64,000 nucleotides of DNA, taken from Serinus canaria. Lineage: Eukaryota; Chordata; Aves; Passeriformes; Fringillidae. A model generated the notes under the pieces. The model saw only the letters and a list, made by a program, of their open reading frames with translations. It was not told the origin of the DNA and did not search any database. The position numbers and the translations under genes were made by a program. Where the stretch lies: assembly GCF_022539315.1 (NCBI RefSeq), contig NC_066316.1:101302179-101366178 (forward strand). Direction: 5' to 3'. Below, in pieces: positions 24,579-36,843 of the stretch (position 1 is the first letter of the stretch; every line of letters starts with the position of its first letter).

Positions 24579-27500
24579 GTCAAATATTTTCTATTTAATA
24601 CTGTAGAGACCAATAACATGTATCTGAATATGGCACAACTTTTGTCAAGGTTTATAGCCTTTATTTGACAAGCCTAGGAAATACAGAATATACTAGAAGT
24701 CTGTCTGTTCCAATGGCTAAGCACTCTGTCAGAAATGTGCCCTCTTTCTCATATGGAAGGTGTTGACACCTGCAGATGAGCTGAGATAGCCTCCTGCTAT
24801 GGCAAGCTCCAGAACTCAAGGAGTCAGAAAACGGAGTTAGAATAAATTTCATTTATTTGTGTAAATAAATGACGTCTGACTTCTGTCCTACTTAAGTGTA
24901 GAAAACATAAGAGCAAGTGGTGTATTTTTTCTCTCTGAAACAGTCTTTTGGACTAGAAATTGATTAATGAATTAATAGCAAGCAAATGGTTCTTGTGGCT
25001 AATGAGGTCTTGGGAAGGCAAGTAGCACAGCCTGACTCATACATATCCACTGTCTTCATTTCAGCACTGTAGACACTGCTGAACTGCAGGAATGAGCTCA
25101 CCTAACAGAAACCCTCACCCATACATGTGCTCTGTAGGCATTCATTAATTAACATAAGATATTGTCACACATGTGTCATATCAGATTCTTCCCAAAACCA
25201 CGAGGCCCTGAGAAACAGAGCATTCTTACCCAATTTAGCCCACCAGAAGGATGTATCCTATCTTCATTGAAAAATAAAACAAACAAAAAAAAAGTGGATG
25301 CAGGAAGGATTCTCCAGAACTTAGAGCAAGACTGTTAATGCTTGGTAGTTGTCATTTACACCTAGCAGTAAGAAGGAACATTGAGGACAGTGAGGCTTGC
25401 TGTATTTGCTCTCAGGTCTCTGCCCCTTGCCAGACCGCAGCAAAGTTGCCATAATGGAAATGTCATTTGTGTGGTTGATTTCATACACTGCTGCCCACAG
25501 ACAACCACATCAAAATAAGTATGCATGCTATGGAGAATAGCACTTTGCCCTCTGTGAATTCCACAAATGCTGCTTTGCAGGTTTGGCAACGCCGTGGCTG
25601 TGTTGTTTTTTGCAGACAGTGGGAAGTGTTCCTGACCCTCTCACAGCTTCCCCTTACACTCACATCAAACTGACCAGGAACACCTTGGCTCAATCACCCT
25701 CTCAGATCCTGGAGATCTTATATAACTTGGCAAGCTGTCCCTTATGCTAGCAGATAGAGTGCTCCTGCATTTCACAGCACCCCCTGTTCTTTGGTGTGAC
25801 TATCTCTGCTGTACTAGCTATGATTTATTGAGTGGTGTGCAAGCTGCTGACTGTTTATACACACATGGACCACAACTGATCCAGAACAATTTCCTATGTG
25901 ACTTATGACTTTGGCCAACAAACTGGAAGCAAGCATGAATGAAATAGAGTGGCTGCTGCCCAGGGAAGGATCATTCTGCACTGAAGACAAGAGTATGGCA
26001 ACAGCCAGGGTTAGAGAAGGGGATGTGCCCAGGCTACCAAGTGTCCCTCACTACAATTTGGTGAATAATTACAAATTCAATATAACATGTGAATGTTAAC
26101 TAAAATATTAACTACCTAAACATTAACTACCTAAAACAGAGTCCATGAAACAATGGTTCTCCAGGTACAGTGATCTTCTTAAGGAGAGTAAAAATTTGAC
26201 TGGTATGCAAAATGTCTGTAAGCCTAAAGAAGAGGAAGGGCCCTTTTTCTTCCAAGACCATGTGTTCCTAGATGCTTCTCTGAGGTACACACAGCTGTTT
26301 GGCTATGATGCCATTTTCCTGATGAGTATTCAACTGCCTGGCACAGCTTGTGGGCCAAGGCCAAACTTTGATGCTTATACTGGTGTTTACTGTATTCTTT
26401 CTAAATTCCTTTTATGAACTATTTTACTGTGTATGCAATAATACTCTGCTTTGCTTGAAGAATTTCAGGAGCTTTATTTTGCTTCCCCATCCTCCTAGTG
26501 TGAGGAATGCTGGTAGTAAAGGTCACACAGCCTTTCCCCTTTAATCTTCAGATTAACAAAATGTAGGAAGAAGCAGGAGAGGTAAGGAAACAGGAAGACA
26601 GAAAAGTTGTAATGGAGAAAAAAAGTAAATGAAACTGAAAAAAAAAAAGAAATATGGAAATGAAATAAAAAAGGCAAAAGAAAATACATGGCAACATATT
26701 TCAAATATAGTTGCTTGTCTGTTTAAATTCTAAAATTACTCCACAGCCTCATAATAGGATTAATAGGTTTCAAAGGACTAATAATCACTAGTATGACTGA
26801 ATGCCTTTAAACTGTCTCTGCTTAGTCAACCTAGGAGGACTTTCTGCTCCCCTGATTGCCATACACATGATCCTTTTCTTTGTGAGCTCTAACCTTTCAT
26901 GGGTCATTCTTCATGCCTTTTTCTTTGATTTCCTTCTCTGAGCTCTAAGGCGTCTCTTTTCCTCCATGGTTTGAAGTATCTTTCCCTCAGTTTCTGCTCC
27001 AATTCCCCCTTCTCTCTGCTATAGAGACATAAATGTGCTGCCAGAGCTCTCTATGTGGGTACTCCTGAGAACTCCCCTATGGATATGGCACTAAACTCCA
27101 TCACAAAGACCAAATTTTGCTAGTGCCATAACCAAATATTGCAATTTTCTCCACTGTAGCACAGCTTTCCTCACTGAGGTGTTGTCCTTTCATGTCATTT
27201 TAGTCGTTTGCCTTTGGCACAAATTTTAATTAGTTGGATGAGGCAGAGAAGGTCTACTGTTACTCAGATCCTCATGCCTCACAATCAAATATGAGGTCTT
27301 ATTAAATTCCTCTTACAACACTGGATTTGGTAGCTCCCTTATCTCTAGTAAGCAGGCATTTCTCACAGTTGTTATTAAGTTCACTTACAACTATTGGTAA
27401 GAAGTTCTGAAGTCAAATTGCATATTTTGTATGCGAAAAATCCCATACTGAGCTCAGTTCTGTCTGTAAGGAAACGTTGTACTCTTAAGCAAGCTTTGCT

Positions 27501-27658
27501 GATTGCACACAACTCAATTTTCTGTCAGTCATTCATATTCTGAAAGCCTGAGCCAGCATCTAAATCCTTAAAGACCAAGGATGGGCAGGCAAATGACAGG
27601 CACATGGGACAACCAGTTCTGAACTGAGCCTTTCCTGACAGGAGAAAAAGCAGATGTA

Positions 27659-27674
27659 CCCCCCCCCCCCCCCC
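27659..27674. repeat. Poly-C homopolymer
   Basis: Sixteen consecutive C bases on the plus strand. This is unusual in AT-rich DNA and error-prone in sequencing. Confidence 0.9.
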
Positions 27675-30136
27675 GCCTTTACTTCACTGAACTGAGTGTC
27701 CGAGCCTTTTGGTTTTCCTTTCCCAACTCAGCAAACTTTCAAAACTATTTTAATTTTGTAGGTGTGGCACTTGCTTTTCTTAATAAGAATCATTCAGGTG
27801 CAGATAAAAGCTTCAAGTGCTTTGATTCTTCTTTTTTGTTGCAATTTGTTTGTTTAATTCTTCATGCTCTTTGTAGTCTATGAACTGATGTACCATTCTC
27901 CTTCTGCCAGTCTTAAGGTTCCTTAGAAACAAATATATTGGGCTCATTGAGAATCCCCAGGAGCTAGGTAGCAATAGATGGTAGGTTCACAAAGACAATT
28001 CCACAATTCTGCTTACTGTAAAATTAAACACAGGACACTGAAGTTAACAGTTTACAGGGGCTCAGAAGTGAGCTACACAGCTCCTCACACAAGGAATGAG
28101 CTGTAACACCCCTACATCCAGCTCAGGAAGTCTGTCAGCCTTAGGTTGTGGAGGCCTGGAGCATATGCAAAAGAGAAATTATTCTGCCCTGCCTGGTCTT
28201 TATAGTCCTCCTCCTATGGCAGGTAGACCACTGAGCTGAATGAACTTTGGACCTCAACCATTACAAACCATTTATATTCTGAAGCTTTGCACTGCCCTGG
28301 ACTCCTCTACATGCTGGAAGTTCTCACTTTTCTTCCAACCTCTTCCCAGAGACTTTGCATTGACCAGAGTGTTCAGGGAGGTTGGAAAGCATTTGAATTA
28401 ACTTCTTAGCATTGATTCTACCTATAGATCTATGTATAGATCTTGAATGGACTTCCTAGGAATATTTGTTAATAGGTAAGTTGTTTCATTGACTAAAATG
28501 CCATGAGACTTCCCTAGTAACCTAGTAAACTGGAATATGTCTGAGCAATTTAAAAAGTTGAGATGGTCATATCTGAGAATAAGGATGCTCTACACTTAAT
28601 TTCTAATATTAGATGTAAGATACAAATATCCCCCTCCTTAACTGATAGCTTGACAGTATCAGTTTCTTCCATGTGTGCTTGCTTTCCTTAAGGCTACATA
28701 AGAGTTGTATTTTCCCTTCCCATTTTAAAAGAACTGACAAATTTCTGAGAAAACTTAAGACTGAAACAATTTCTGAGCTGCTTGATAATTTCTATTTTCT
28801 AACTGAGCAAGCTAAGCATTTATGCAGGAGCCTTAGCAAAAAATAATTATAAAAAAAATCCCATATGGTACTCTTAAGGACAGAGGTTTTCCCATGCCTT
28901 TCCATGCTTCATTCCTATGCCAAGTACAAACCAAATCTATAGAAATGCACAAACACCATTGCAAAATCAAGGGGGTTGATGCATACAGAAATGATAAATC
29001 CTACTCTGTAAGCAGTCAAATGACTCAAAGATCACTGATAAAAAGAAGGCATTAAAGGCAGCACATCCTTGCCATACACCAACAAGATTTTCCCTGCTGG
29101 GTGACCTACCTCAACTAACCGTCAAAAAGAATCAGTCTCAAGGGAATGTTTTGCTTATAGATTTATAAATGTTGACAATAATCCTAAATGGATGTTAGGG
29201 GAATTGACAAATCTCAGCATTTTTCTTGATGTATGTGTGCCTGGGGGAACTTTGGAGGCCCCAGCATTCATTAAAAAGAAGAAAGCCATTGACAGCTGAC
29301 AGGGAAAGACAGGTAGCATAGATAGAAAAGTAGAAGCTATTTGTTGACATAAAATTCTGAAGCATAACCTAATAATCTAGTATTTTCTTCCACTGTTGTT
29401 TCTAGGCTCACTCAAAGTGTACAGACCATACAGCCCAGAGTGCTTAGTGAAACAATAAATCTGCTTACTCTATAAATGGCTTTATTGTCAAAGTTTGAAT
29501 GCTCAGGAAAATAATGTGGACCAGATTAAAGCTGGAATTAGTGCTTCAGTAAGGATCTAGGGGGCAGCTGAGGGATGTATTTTTGTTTTTTCTGTGTATG
29601 CATACATGAGGGATTTTTCCCCTGGAGGTCACAGCACATGTTAAAACAGCATCCTCTGGAAGAAAAGAGTTCTGAGCTTTGCTCTGTCTTCTTATCTTGA
29701 CAGAAGTGGAAGAAGGGGAAAGACAGCAAATGAGGAAACTCAGAAGTTTGATTCTAACTCTATGTTTTATTGTGAGCTAAATTGTTGCTGGGACAACTGA
29801 CAGGGAAATTTGCAGAATCTATCCAGGAGTCTAAAGGAGAGCTTTGATTAATTTTCCTTGATAGTGTATTAATTAGAACTAGCTTTTCTACCTAGCAGCT
29901 TTCCACTTAAATCAGATTTGATAGCAAGTGAAAACTAGGAAAAATATGACAATCTGAGATATTATTTGTGCATTTCTTTTGATAGTGAAATGAACAAAAA
30001 TACTGAAAAATAGAAGTTTCCCCTGACCTATTGAGAAACAACACTTTATAATGGTTTTAAAAAGCATCTTCAGATCGCTAGCATTCTATAACCCAGATTA
30101 CTATGAGTGTATTTGTGTGTTTGAATAAAGTCCTAC

Positions 30137-30150
30137 GGCCAGAGGGCACT
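30137..30150 (+). promoter_or_regulatory. Candidate CTCF core motif (weak)
   Basis: GGCCAGAGGGCAC matches the SYAGRGGGCRS part of the CTCF core, while the 5' CCA part is mismatched. One motif match in 64 kb can arise by chance, so confidence is low. Confidence 0.2.
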
Positions 30151-33100
30151 TAAAAGCAAATTTTGCAGTACTTCATTAAATCCAGTTTTAAACAAATGTA
30201 GCAACAGGTCCTCCAGCACCCCTGGGGCCCACAAGAGCACATTTATTTCCTCTCTTGCACATTACCCCTTGTCTCATGGAAAGTGAATAAGTAGCAGTAG
30301 AAGTCGTAGCAGTAAAATAGACCATGCCCCATTATAGGAAGCAGCGTGAATACAGACTGATCATACTTGTAATCTTAGAAGGCACAATAAAAGTCAATGA
30401 TGTAGTTATTTAGAGAGGAAGGAAATTGAGAAAAACAAATTTGTTGATTCTGATCATCATCATATAGAAAGTCCATGCAAATGTGGGAAATAACTCAGAT
30501 TTCTGAATTAGTTCTTTGACACTATCTCCTCGTGCTGCTCCATTCCCTTTTGTTGTTTTACTCCACCCTACACTGTATTTCTGACAAATATTAATAGAGC
30601 TGCTGTGTCCACTTCCCTTCACTGGGGTTAATCCTCTGCCCAGCTGATACTCAGTGGGACTTTCACCGTTAATGTGCAGCAGAAGGAAACACATAATGTG
30701 TTTCTTTTTTTTTTATTTTCTTCAGAGTTTCTTCTCTGTCACAATGATTTCTGTGATGTTTTCCTGTTTTTATCTGTTAACTATGTGTCAAAAACTAAAA
30801 ACAGTATTTGAGCAAAAGCCCTACCAAATCTTGACCTTTTTTGGGTGAGGCAATAACGAGTTTTTGAATGGAGCCCCAGATGTCTTTTTAGGATGCACTG
30901 TAAACTTATGTTTAATTTCCTGTCTACTACCAGCCTTAGTCCATCAGTATTGCCCTTGCTTTCACAGACTTCTATATATCATGGAATATTTGTATTGTGG
31001 ATTGTTTTCCCCAAGAAGTAATAGCTTCCATTTTACAGGCTGACATTCAACATAATGCAACACGTAACTTTAACCTTTTTTCTGTGTTATTTTTCTGGTT
31101 TCAGCAATGCTTTTTTTCCTTCATCATGAGTGTACATATGGAGACTCATTGTAAAGAAATGGTCATATGAACAAAATCCCAAATTCCTAGTAGGTGGGTG
31201 AAGTGCTTTACTTCTGTCACCACTGACCCATCCATCCCTATATCCTGTTGTCAGAGATGGAGTTCAGAGGCACCAAGGTACAGCCTGGCTCAGCTGCCCA
31301 TTCAGTTAAATGGAACATAATGAGTTCTCAAATTGATGGATTTCCATGAAACTCCTGACCATAAGACTAAAATGAAGTTTTTAAGGAAAAGAAAAGCAAG
31401 TAGTAGAAAGGTTTAGTGCGTGTGTGTATTGGAGAAGAATTTACCATGAGGCTTTATGTGTCACCTGTTGTGTTAAGTTGATAAGCTCTCACTGACTTGT
31501 ATATTTTTGTTGCTGCATCTGACACATTCTGTCTCTTCTACAAGATGGTACCCATCTTACCCTTCAAAATTAGACCTCTGACTTAATAAGATATTATTTC
31601 ATAACTTGTAGAGGACAAGAAATATCCTCATCCTGAAAGCTGGTGAGCTACCTGAGGTGTCTGCTGGCCCTCACTGATTGTAGCAGGCTTGAACATTTCC
31701 CTTCTCCATCAGAAGCCCAACTTAAACCAGCTACAACAGTGTGAGATGTATCCCACCAAACTGAGTGTTTGCTGTTGTTCTTAATCAAAAACCTTTTTTC
31801 ATTTCACCAAACTCTTTTAGCTTTGGTGCTATCCTGATTTGCCTCTGATAGCTAACAGTCACTGGGCTACAGCCCCTCAAGCCCAATGTGAACAACTTCC
31901 TTGCTCCCACAAAATTAATTTCAGATGTTGTGTAGTTAAATGACATAAGAAATCATCTTCATTATGGGTGTAATTCATTATGAGTGGGCTAACACAAGGA
32001 TCTCTGTGTCCTTTCAAGTCTCACATGAGCCAATAGGGCAGGATTTCACCTGGAGTGAAGAGATGTCTGAATGGCTGTAGCAGAACCAGGCAGCATCTGT
32101 GCATGAAGCAGTGAAACTACAGCAGGCTCCAAGCCCCGTGTATTTTGGATCTTGCCCTTTGCCTCTGCTTTCACTTTGGACACTGAACTGTTGGAGTCCC
32201 ATATTCCAAATTAAAAAAAAGATAATCAATAACAAACTTTTTTTTTTTTTGTAGCTTTCTTAAGGAGAGAACACATTACAATCGTGTGCAGTCTATGATC
32301 CAGCTTTTAATTTCTATCTCTCATTTCCTACTCATGATGTCTTGGCAAGTGTTTCTGCTCCAGGAGGTATTTTTTCCTCCCTCTCCTACTGCCTCTGAAG
32401 TCTCTACACGTGCCAGGAAATGAGCAGGCACTGCCTCCCCCCATGCCCTGCCCCTCGGGGCAAGGCACCCCGGGGCCAAGGGTGAGGAATGAATCCCAGG
32501 AGATTTCCTGGTGATTACCAAAGGTGAGTGATGGAAACGAGGGAACACTAGAAACGATTGCAGGAAACAGATATCGTTATCTTTGCTAGTTCCTCACAAC
32601 AACAACAACAGTTACCTGGGGCACACCAGACATTTTACTTCATGTAGCAGCTAATTATGAGAGACCAGCGGTACAGTACTGACAGCAGCTGTAGCTTGTG
32701 CAGAGATCAGCCCTGGCTTGTGTTCTTTCCACCCACTATCTCTTCCAGACCTGGTTTGTAATTCAGGTTATATCACTTCAAAGAATTTGACCTTCCTCTC
32801 TGTCATCCAGCTGCAGCACACCGAGGCAAAGGCAACGGGTTTACTTGGAAGTGGAAGAAAAATCAGTTCAGAGGTTTGAAAATTCAGAGGAAATAGCTTT
32901 TCCTTCTCAGAAGATCATTCCCTACTAACTGCTAAATGGTGCTGCCTGCAAGCACAGGTGATGCATTTCTTCCACATACATGGTTTAGATGATGCACAAG
33001 ATATGATTTTTACATATTCAGTAGAATTATTCTCGGGTGAACATATTAGGCATCTCTTGCTGCTGGAAACTAAAAAAAGAAGTGCTAGTGTTTTGGATTT

Positions 33101-33674
33101 AGCTGATTCAAACACTGCACTAACAGAAACAGATTCCACATTTCTGGGACTCACATGGTAAATAACTAACACAAAAGTTTGAAGCAACACAACCTGCAGA
33201 AACAATGGAAGCATCACAAAAACACCTCGTGGGAAGGCAAGGAAGATGAATGCTGCAGATCATTATCTGTGGCATGTTTGAAACAGGATTTTATTTGAAT
33301 AAATTTTATTTTTTTACCATTACTTTTCTCATTATATAACCCAGGACAGGAATGAGACAACTACATGAGGCTTCCCAATATCTTTGCTGAATTACTGAAT
33401 TCTGCCAATACCCTCCTGAATGCTGCGACAGAAGAGGGGAACTTTCCTCAGTGTGCAATTCCTACATGCAGAAATAGGAGTATGGATGTAAATCTAACAC
33501 AGAGACTCCCACACTGCTGCCTGTGGGCTGGTGGTGTTCCACACCACCACCTCTGACCCGTAGACACACATCCCATACATGGTGGTTAAACTGGACGCTA
33601 AAGGTGAACCATCATTTCTGCTGATGGCTGGCATTGGTTCAGACTCCTAACAATTTGGGAATAACTATTTGAGG

Positions 33675-33835
33675 CCTGTCACTGATCAGCTGTGAGCAAG
33701 ATGCTTCACCTCTGTGTGCCTTTGTTTCCCTTCCAGCACCATCTGCTTTGCTTAATTAAAGCGAAAGCTCTTCTCTGTGAAGACCTTCCCTTCACAGGCA
33801 TTTGTGAAATGCTTTTCACAGTGCACCTCTGAATT
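33675..33835 (+). mobile_element. MIR-like SINE relic
   Basis: The order of blocks resembles the MIR SINE core: GATCAGCTGTGAGCAAGATG, then CTTCACCTCTGTGTGCC, then TTTGTTTCCC, and further on a weak AAATGCTTTTCACAG tail. MIRs are ancient tRNA-derived SINEs shared by amniotes and survive in birds as diverged relics. The match is by eye and the edges are approximate. Confidence 0.5.
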
Positions 33836-34456
33836 CATTCAGGACACAGAGCTGCCAAGCTAACATTGATTACTACCATTAACAATCTCTGGTTTAACCT
33901 GTCATCTATGACAGCACCATTACTAACAGCATAGGAAACTGGAATCCTAAGAAGCAATAAACCAACCAAAATTTAACATGTAAAAGGACTCTGTGTTCTG
34001 TTTGGGGTATTGCCCTTTCAATCAAATATGAAAAGAATCCTTATATCCAAATGTGTATGCTAAAATATCACGATCTTCTGCAGATTGCTGTGGAGTGTAG
34101 CAACCTCTGGGTGTGCAGGATATTTCAAAGCACTTTGCTTCTCGAAGCATCATTTTTCATACAGTCATTTGCATGCAGTTTGGTAGCCTTGTTTTTCATG
34201 GATTTTTCAAAATGCTAATTTTTGCCTACTCTGCTATATAATCTACTTAGAGTTTGGGTGGGATCTTACACAAGGGATGCAAGGGATGTACAAGGGATAA
34301 TATCTGGAAGAAATCAAAGGCAAAGGCTGTTGCCTAGTTTTAGCTGCAGAAATAAAGCTGTTTCAACGCAACCCTAATTACAGTTTTGTGGTGCTTTGTC
34401 GAGCCCTGCTGATAAGTTTCCGTGGTAAACAGCTCTTTATTGTTCTTTCACATTCA

Positions 34457-34470
34457 GTCACCATGGCAAC
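34457..34470. promoter_or_regulatory. RFX X-box motif
   Basis: GTCACCATGGCAAC fits the X-box consensus GTNRCC-(0-3 N)-RGYAAC with both half-sites intact and a 2-nt spacer, the palindromic form bound by RFX family factors. It lies in a stretch (about 34,330-34,600) that keeps several CpG dinucleotides despite the AT-rich surroundings. Whether it is bound is unknown. Confidence 0.45.
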
Positions 34471-34744
34471 TAGCATTTTAGGGTTTGATCCTCAGAGATG
34501 CCAAGCACCTGCTTCTGTGAGAGTATCTATGGGAGAGGAGGATTCGAGACATCTTATAAGATCAGTCCTTTCAATGACAACAGATTTACTACAGGAAAGG
34601 AAAAAAAAAAAAATATGAGGGAAAAAATCTTTTGATGTGCCTTTTTGGAAGAAATTGTGAAAAAAAATCACAGGTAGTGTCTGGCCCCAGTCATACCTTG
34701 CAAAGAAAAACAGTATCTGACACTGCTGCTCATGGGTGTAGTGC

Positions 34745-34850
34745 AACACAAAGCAAAAACCCATAAAACTCACAAACCCAAAACCAACAAACAAACAAAC
34801 TGAACAAAAACAAAGAAAAACAAAAAATCAAACCAACCAAAAAGAAAAAA
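34745..34850. repeat. A/C-rich low-complexity tract
   Basis: CAAA- and AACC-rich units on the plus strand. Read on the minus strand it resembles the T/G-rich tracts at 41.1 and 63.6 kb, including a GGTTGGTTTGATT-like core. Confidence 0.8.
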
Positions 34851-35163
34851 TTATACCTGGCAAGCCTAAGGATCTAACTCTAAAGGAAATGCAAGTGAGA
34901 AACAGAGCCTCAGAATGTCACTAACAAAATGTCGAGAAGACGAATTTCCTTTCATTCATTGCCAAATCCTTCATTGCCTTCTTGTTCTAAAAAAAAAAGA
35001 TATTGCTTGGGAGGTCAAACTCAGGTGATAAACAGCTGAGCAAATTTTCTATTTTAGTTTCTGAAAAATCCCTGAGGGACTCTCCTTTGTCTTTTCTGCT
35101 TGTGCTGACCTCAAGCTGTTGGTCAGAGCCTGGAGGAATCACTCAATTTAGCAAAGAGTAGCG

Positions 35164-35202
35164 CTTTTTTTTTTTTTTTATTTCTTTTTTTTTTTTTCTT
35201 TC
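35164..35202. repeat. Poly-T tract
   Basis: Two long T runs broken by single A and C bases, directly before the CpG-rich patch. Confidence 0.85.
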
Positions 35203-35314
35203 GCCTGTGCAGCTCCATTTCCTCTGAATTTATCTTGATGTCTCAGTAGGAAGATAGAAGGTTTGTGTCAGCAGTTAGCAGATAGTTTGAATGATAGCAG
35301 GTGTGAACACCCTT

Positions 35315-35445
35315 ATCAGATGCTGCCGGAGCGGCAGGACCGAGCCGGGGATGGTTCCGTGCCCTCTGCCGCTCCCCGCTGCCGCCGTGCCAGCTCCGGT
35401 CACCGCTCCGGGCCACCCGGGCCGCCCCTGCTGCCAACCAGGGCA
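35315..35445. promoter_or_regulatory. CpG-rich patch beside an LTR insertion
   Basis: About fourteen CpG dinucleotides within roughly 125 bp of GC-rich sequence, in a window where CpG is otherwise scarce. It ends about 25 bases before the LTR at 35,472. It is short for a CpG island. It may be a small promoter or enhancer, or the left part of a longer island split by the LTR: the right flank, about 36,125-36,215, is also GC-rich with a few CpGs. No gene start is recognised. Confidence 0.4.
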
Positions 35446-35471
35446 ATGGGTTTGTTCTCTCTATTTCAAAA

Positions 35472-36096
35472 TGTCAGGACCCAGGACATCCCTCTGGCTG
35501 TCCTGAGCAGCCAAGACCCCTGCCAGGGGTCTCAGAGACCCTGGCACAGAGCCCAAGACGCCTGTGGTTTTGATTGTGACCCGTGGAGCAAGTTACCAAC
35601 CTTAGATGAAGATCTGCAAGCCATGACAAATTAAGAAGAATGATAGTGAATTTATCATGAGGTGAAAAAGTAGATTTTGGGATTTTTTAGAATCGGGGTT
35701 CAGGGGGCAAGATGGAGGAATCTGGGCCTGTCCAGCCTTTCTCCCTCTTCTTCTTGGCCTCCATCTTCTGCTGTGATGTTGGCACTTTTAGATTGGTTCA
35801 GAGTAGAAGCTCACTGTCTGACATAGGTGATAGGTATTGGAAAGTAATTGTAAATATTGTAGATGTAGTTTTTAGTATAAACAGATAACACCACCCCAGG
35901 GGCAGGCAGAGTGCCTCTGACTGTCCTGCTGATCGGACCTGGGCAGGTCAGGAGAAAGAATTTTATAGATAAGATACAATAAACAACCTTGAGACCGAGA
36001 ACTGAAGAGCCCTGACTCCTTCTTCAGGCGCTGGGCTGGGAAAAGAGACTTTCTAACATTTCTCAGGGTCACTCTGACCAGCTAGAGACCCTGACA
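35472..36096 (+). mobile_element. Solo LTR of an endogenous retrovirus (copy B)
   Basis: A 625-bp LTR with TGTCAGG at the left and CCTGACA at the right, inverted TG..CA termini. CAAAA flanks both sides (35467-35471 and 36097-36101), a 5-bp target duplication or a 6-bp one with one change. A TATAA at 35876-35880 and an AATAAA at 35978-35983 give the U3-R-U5 order. It aligns along its whole length with the reverse complement of copy A at 12.4 kb, with scattered substitutions and small indels. Examples are the shared CTGACCTGCCCAGGTC block (on the opposite strand here) and the block around AGTAATTGTAAATATTGTAG. No internal viral sequence remains. The family resembles LTRs seen in passerine genomes. 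Confidence 0.92.
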
Positions 36097-36101
36097 CAAA
36101 A

Positions 36102-36747
36102 TATTGGGGTTGTTCTGTGTAAATGCAGCCCCCATCTGAGGGGCACAGCCACCTTGGGCTCCATTAGTACGGTAGGAGCGAGGCAGCCCTTCCTCGGTGA
36201 CATCTTAGGGGGATGTCATGGTTTGAGCTGAAATGGGAGTGAGTCACCTTTTGGGTGTTTTGATTCCTTGTTAAATTTAAAAAAGCACGTCCTGGGTCTC
36301 TATTTGCAAGTCACCTCAATCAGTGGCCCAGCTAATTTGAAGGGGAAGTTATTGCATTCATGCATGTACAACATTGCAAATTTAGGTATTTTGTTTTCAA
36401 TTAGCCCTCAGACAAAAAAAAGAGCTAATAAGATCATGCTACAGGAACATATCTCTTGTTCAGCTCTGCAAATATGCAAATATGCACAAGAGAAGAAATT
36501 AGTTCTTCAAATGACAATCTGGGAACACCTTAACTGCAATCTTAGTATCTTGGCATTGCTATTAGTGGTAAGGTTATGGTGAGGTTGAAGATTTTTATCT
36601 TTAAAATATTTTCCTCAGAACAATAATTTTTTTTTCACCTTTCTTTCTCACTTTCATAGCCCAGGTGTAACAACAACTGAAAGGAAAATAAAGATTAAGC
36701 AATAGCAGAATTGAAAAATTGAAGTAATATGGGTTACAGACAAACCA
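36102..36747. other. Unique sequence right of LTR copy B
   Basis: The first 120 bases are GC-richer than usual, then AT-rich. A TGCAAATA tandem (about 36468-36485) contains one perfect octamer motif, ATGCAAAT. No gene recognised. Confidence 0.45.
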
Positions 36748-36843
36748 TGGGTCATGGTTTAGCGGTGGACTTAGCAGTGTTAGGCTAAGAGCTGGACTTG
36801 ATTTTAGAGGTTTTTGCCAATACAAATGATTCTGTGATTCTCT
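36748..36843 (+). mobile_element. CR1 LINE fragment (3' tail)
   Basis: The 3' tail text CATGGTTTAGCGGTGGACTT, then the AGCTGGACTTGATTTTAGAGG block and the terminal AAATGATTCTGTGATTCT. This tail type is the same as in the long CR1 that ends at 51,000, so the two belong to the same CR1 subfamily. Only about 100 bp survive. Confidence 0.9.

Larger units (their letters stand above)
24579..33674. other. AT-rich unique non-coding sequence
   Basis: Nine kilobases without a recognisable gene or transposon. It includes an A/G-rich tract (26.57-26.69 kb), a 16-C homopolymer (27.66 kb), a weak CTCF-like core (30.14 kb) and a small GC-rich patch with a short TGCCCC/GGGGCA inverted repeat (32449-32462). 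Confidence 0.5.

Noticed and set aside
25770..25790. CAGCACCCCCTG, a partial CTCF-like core.
   Set aside because: The second half of the motif is missing.
35263..35634. 123-codon plus-strand frame.
   Set aside because: It joins the CpG patch to the start of the solo LTR across the insertion point, so it cannot be an old gene.
36220..36260. GTCATGGTTTGAGCTGAAATG, resembling the start of another LTR.
   Set aside because: No matching right end or target duplication found.
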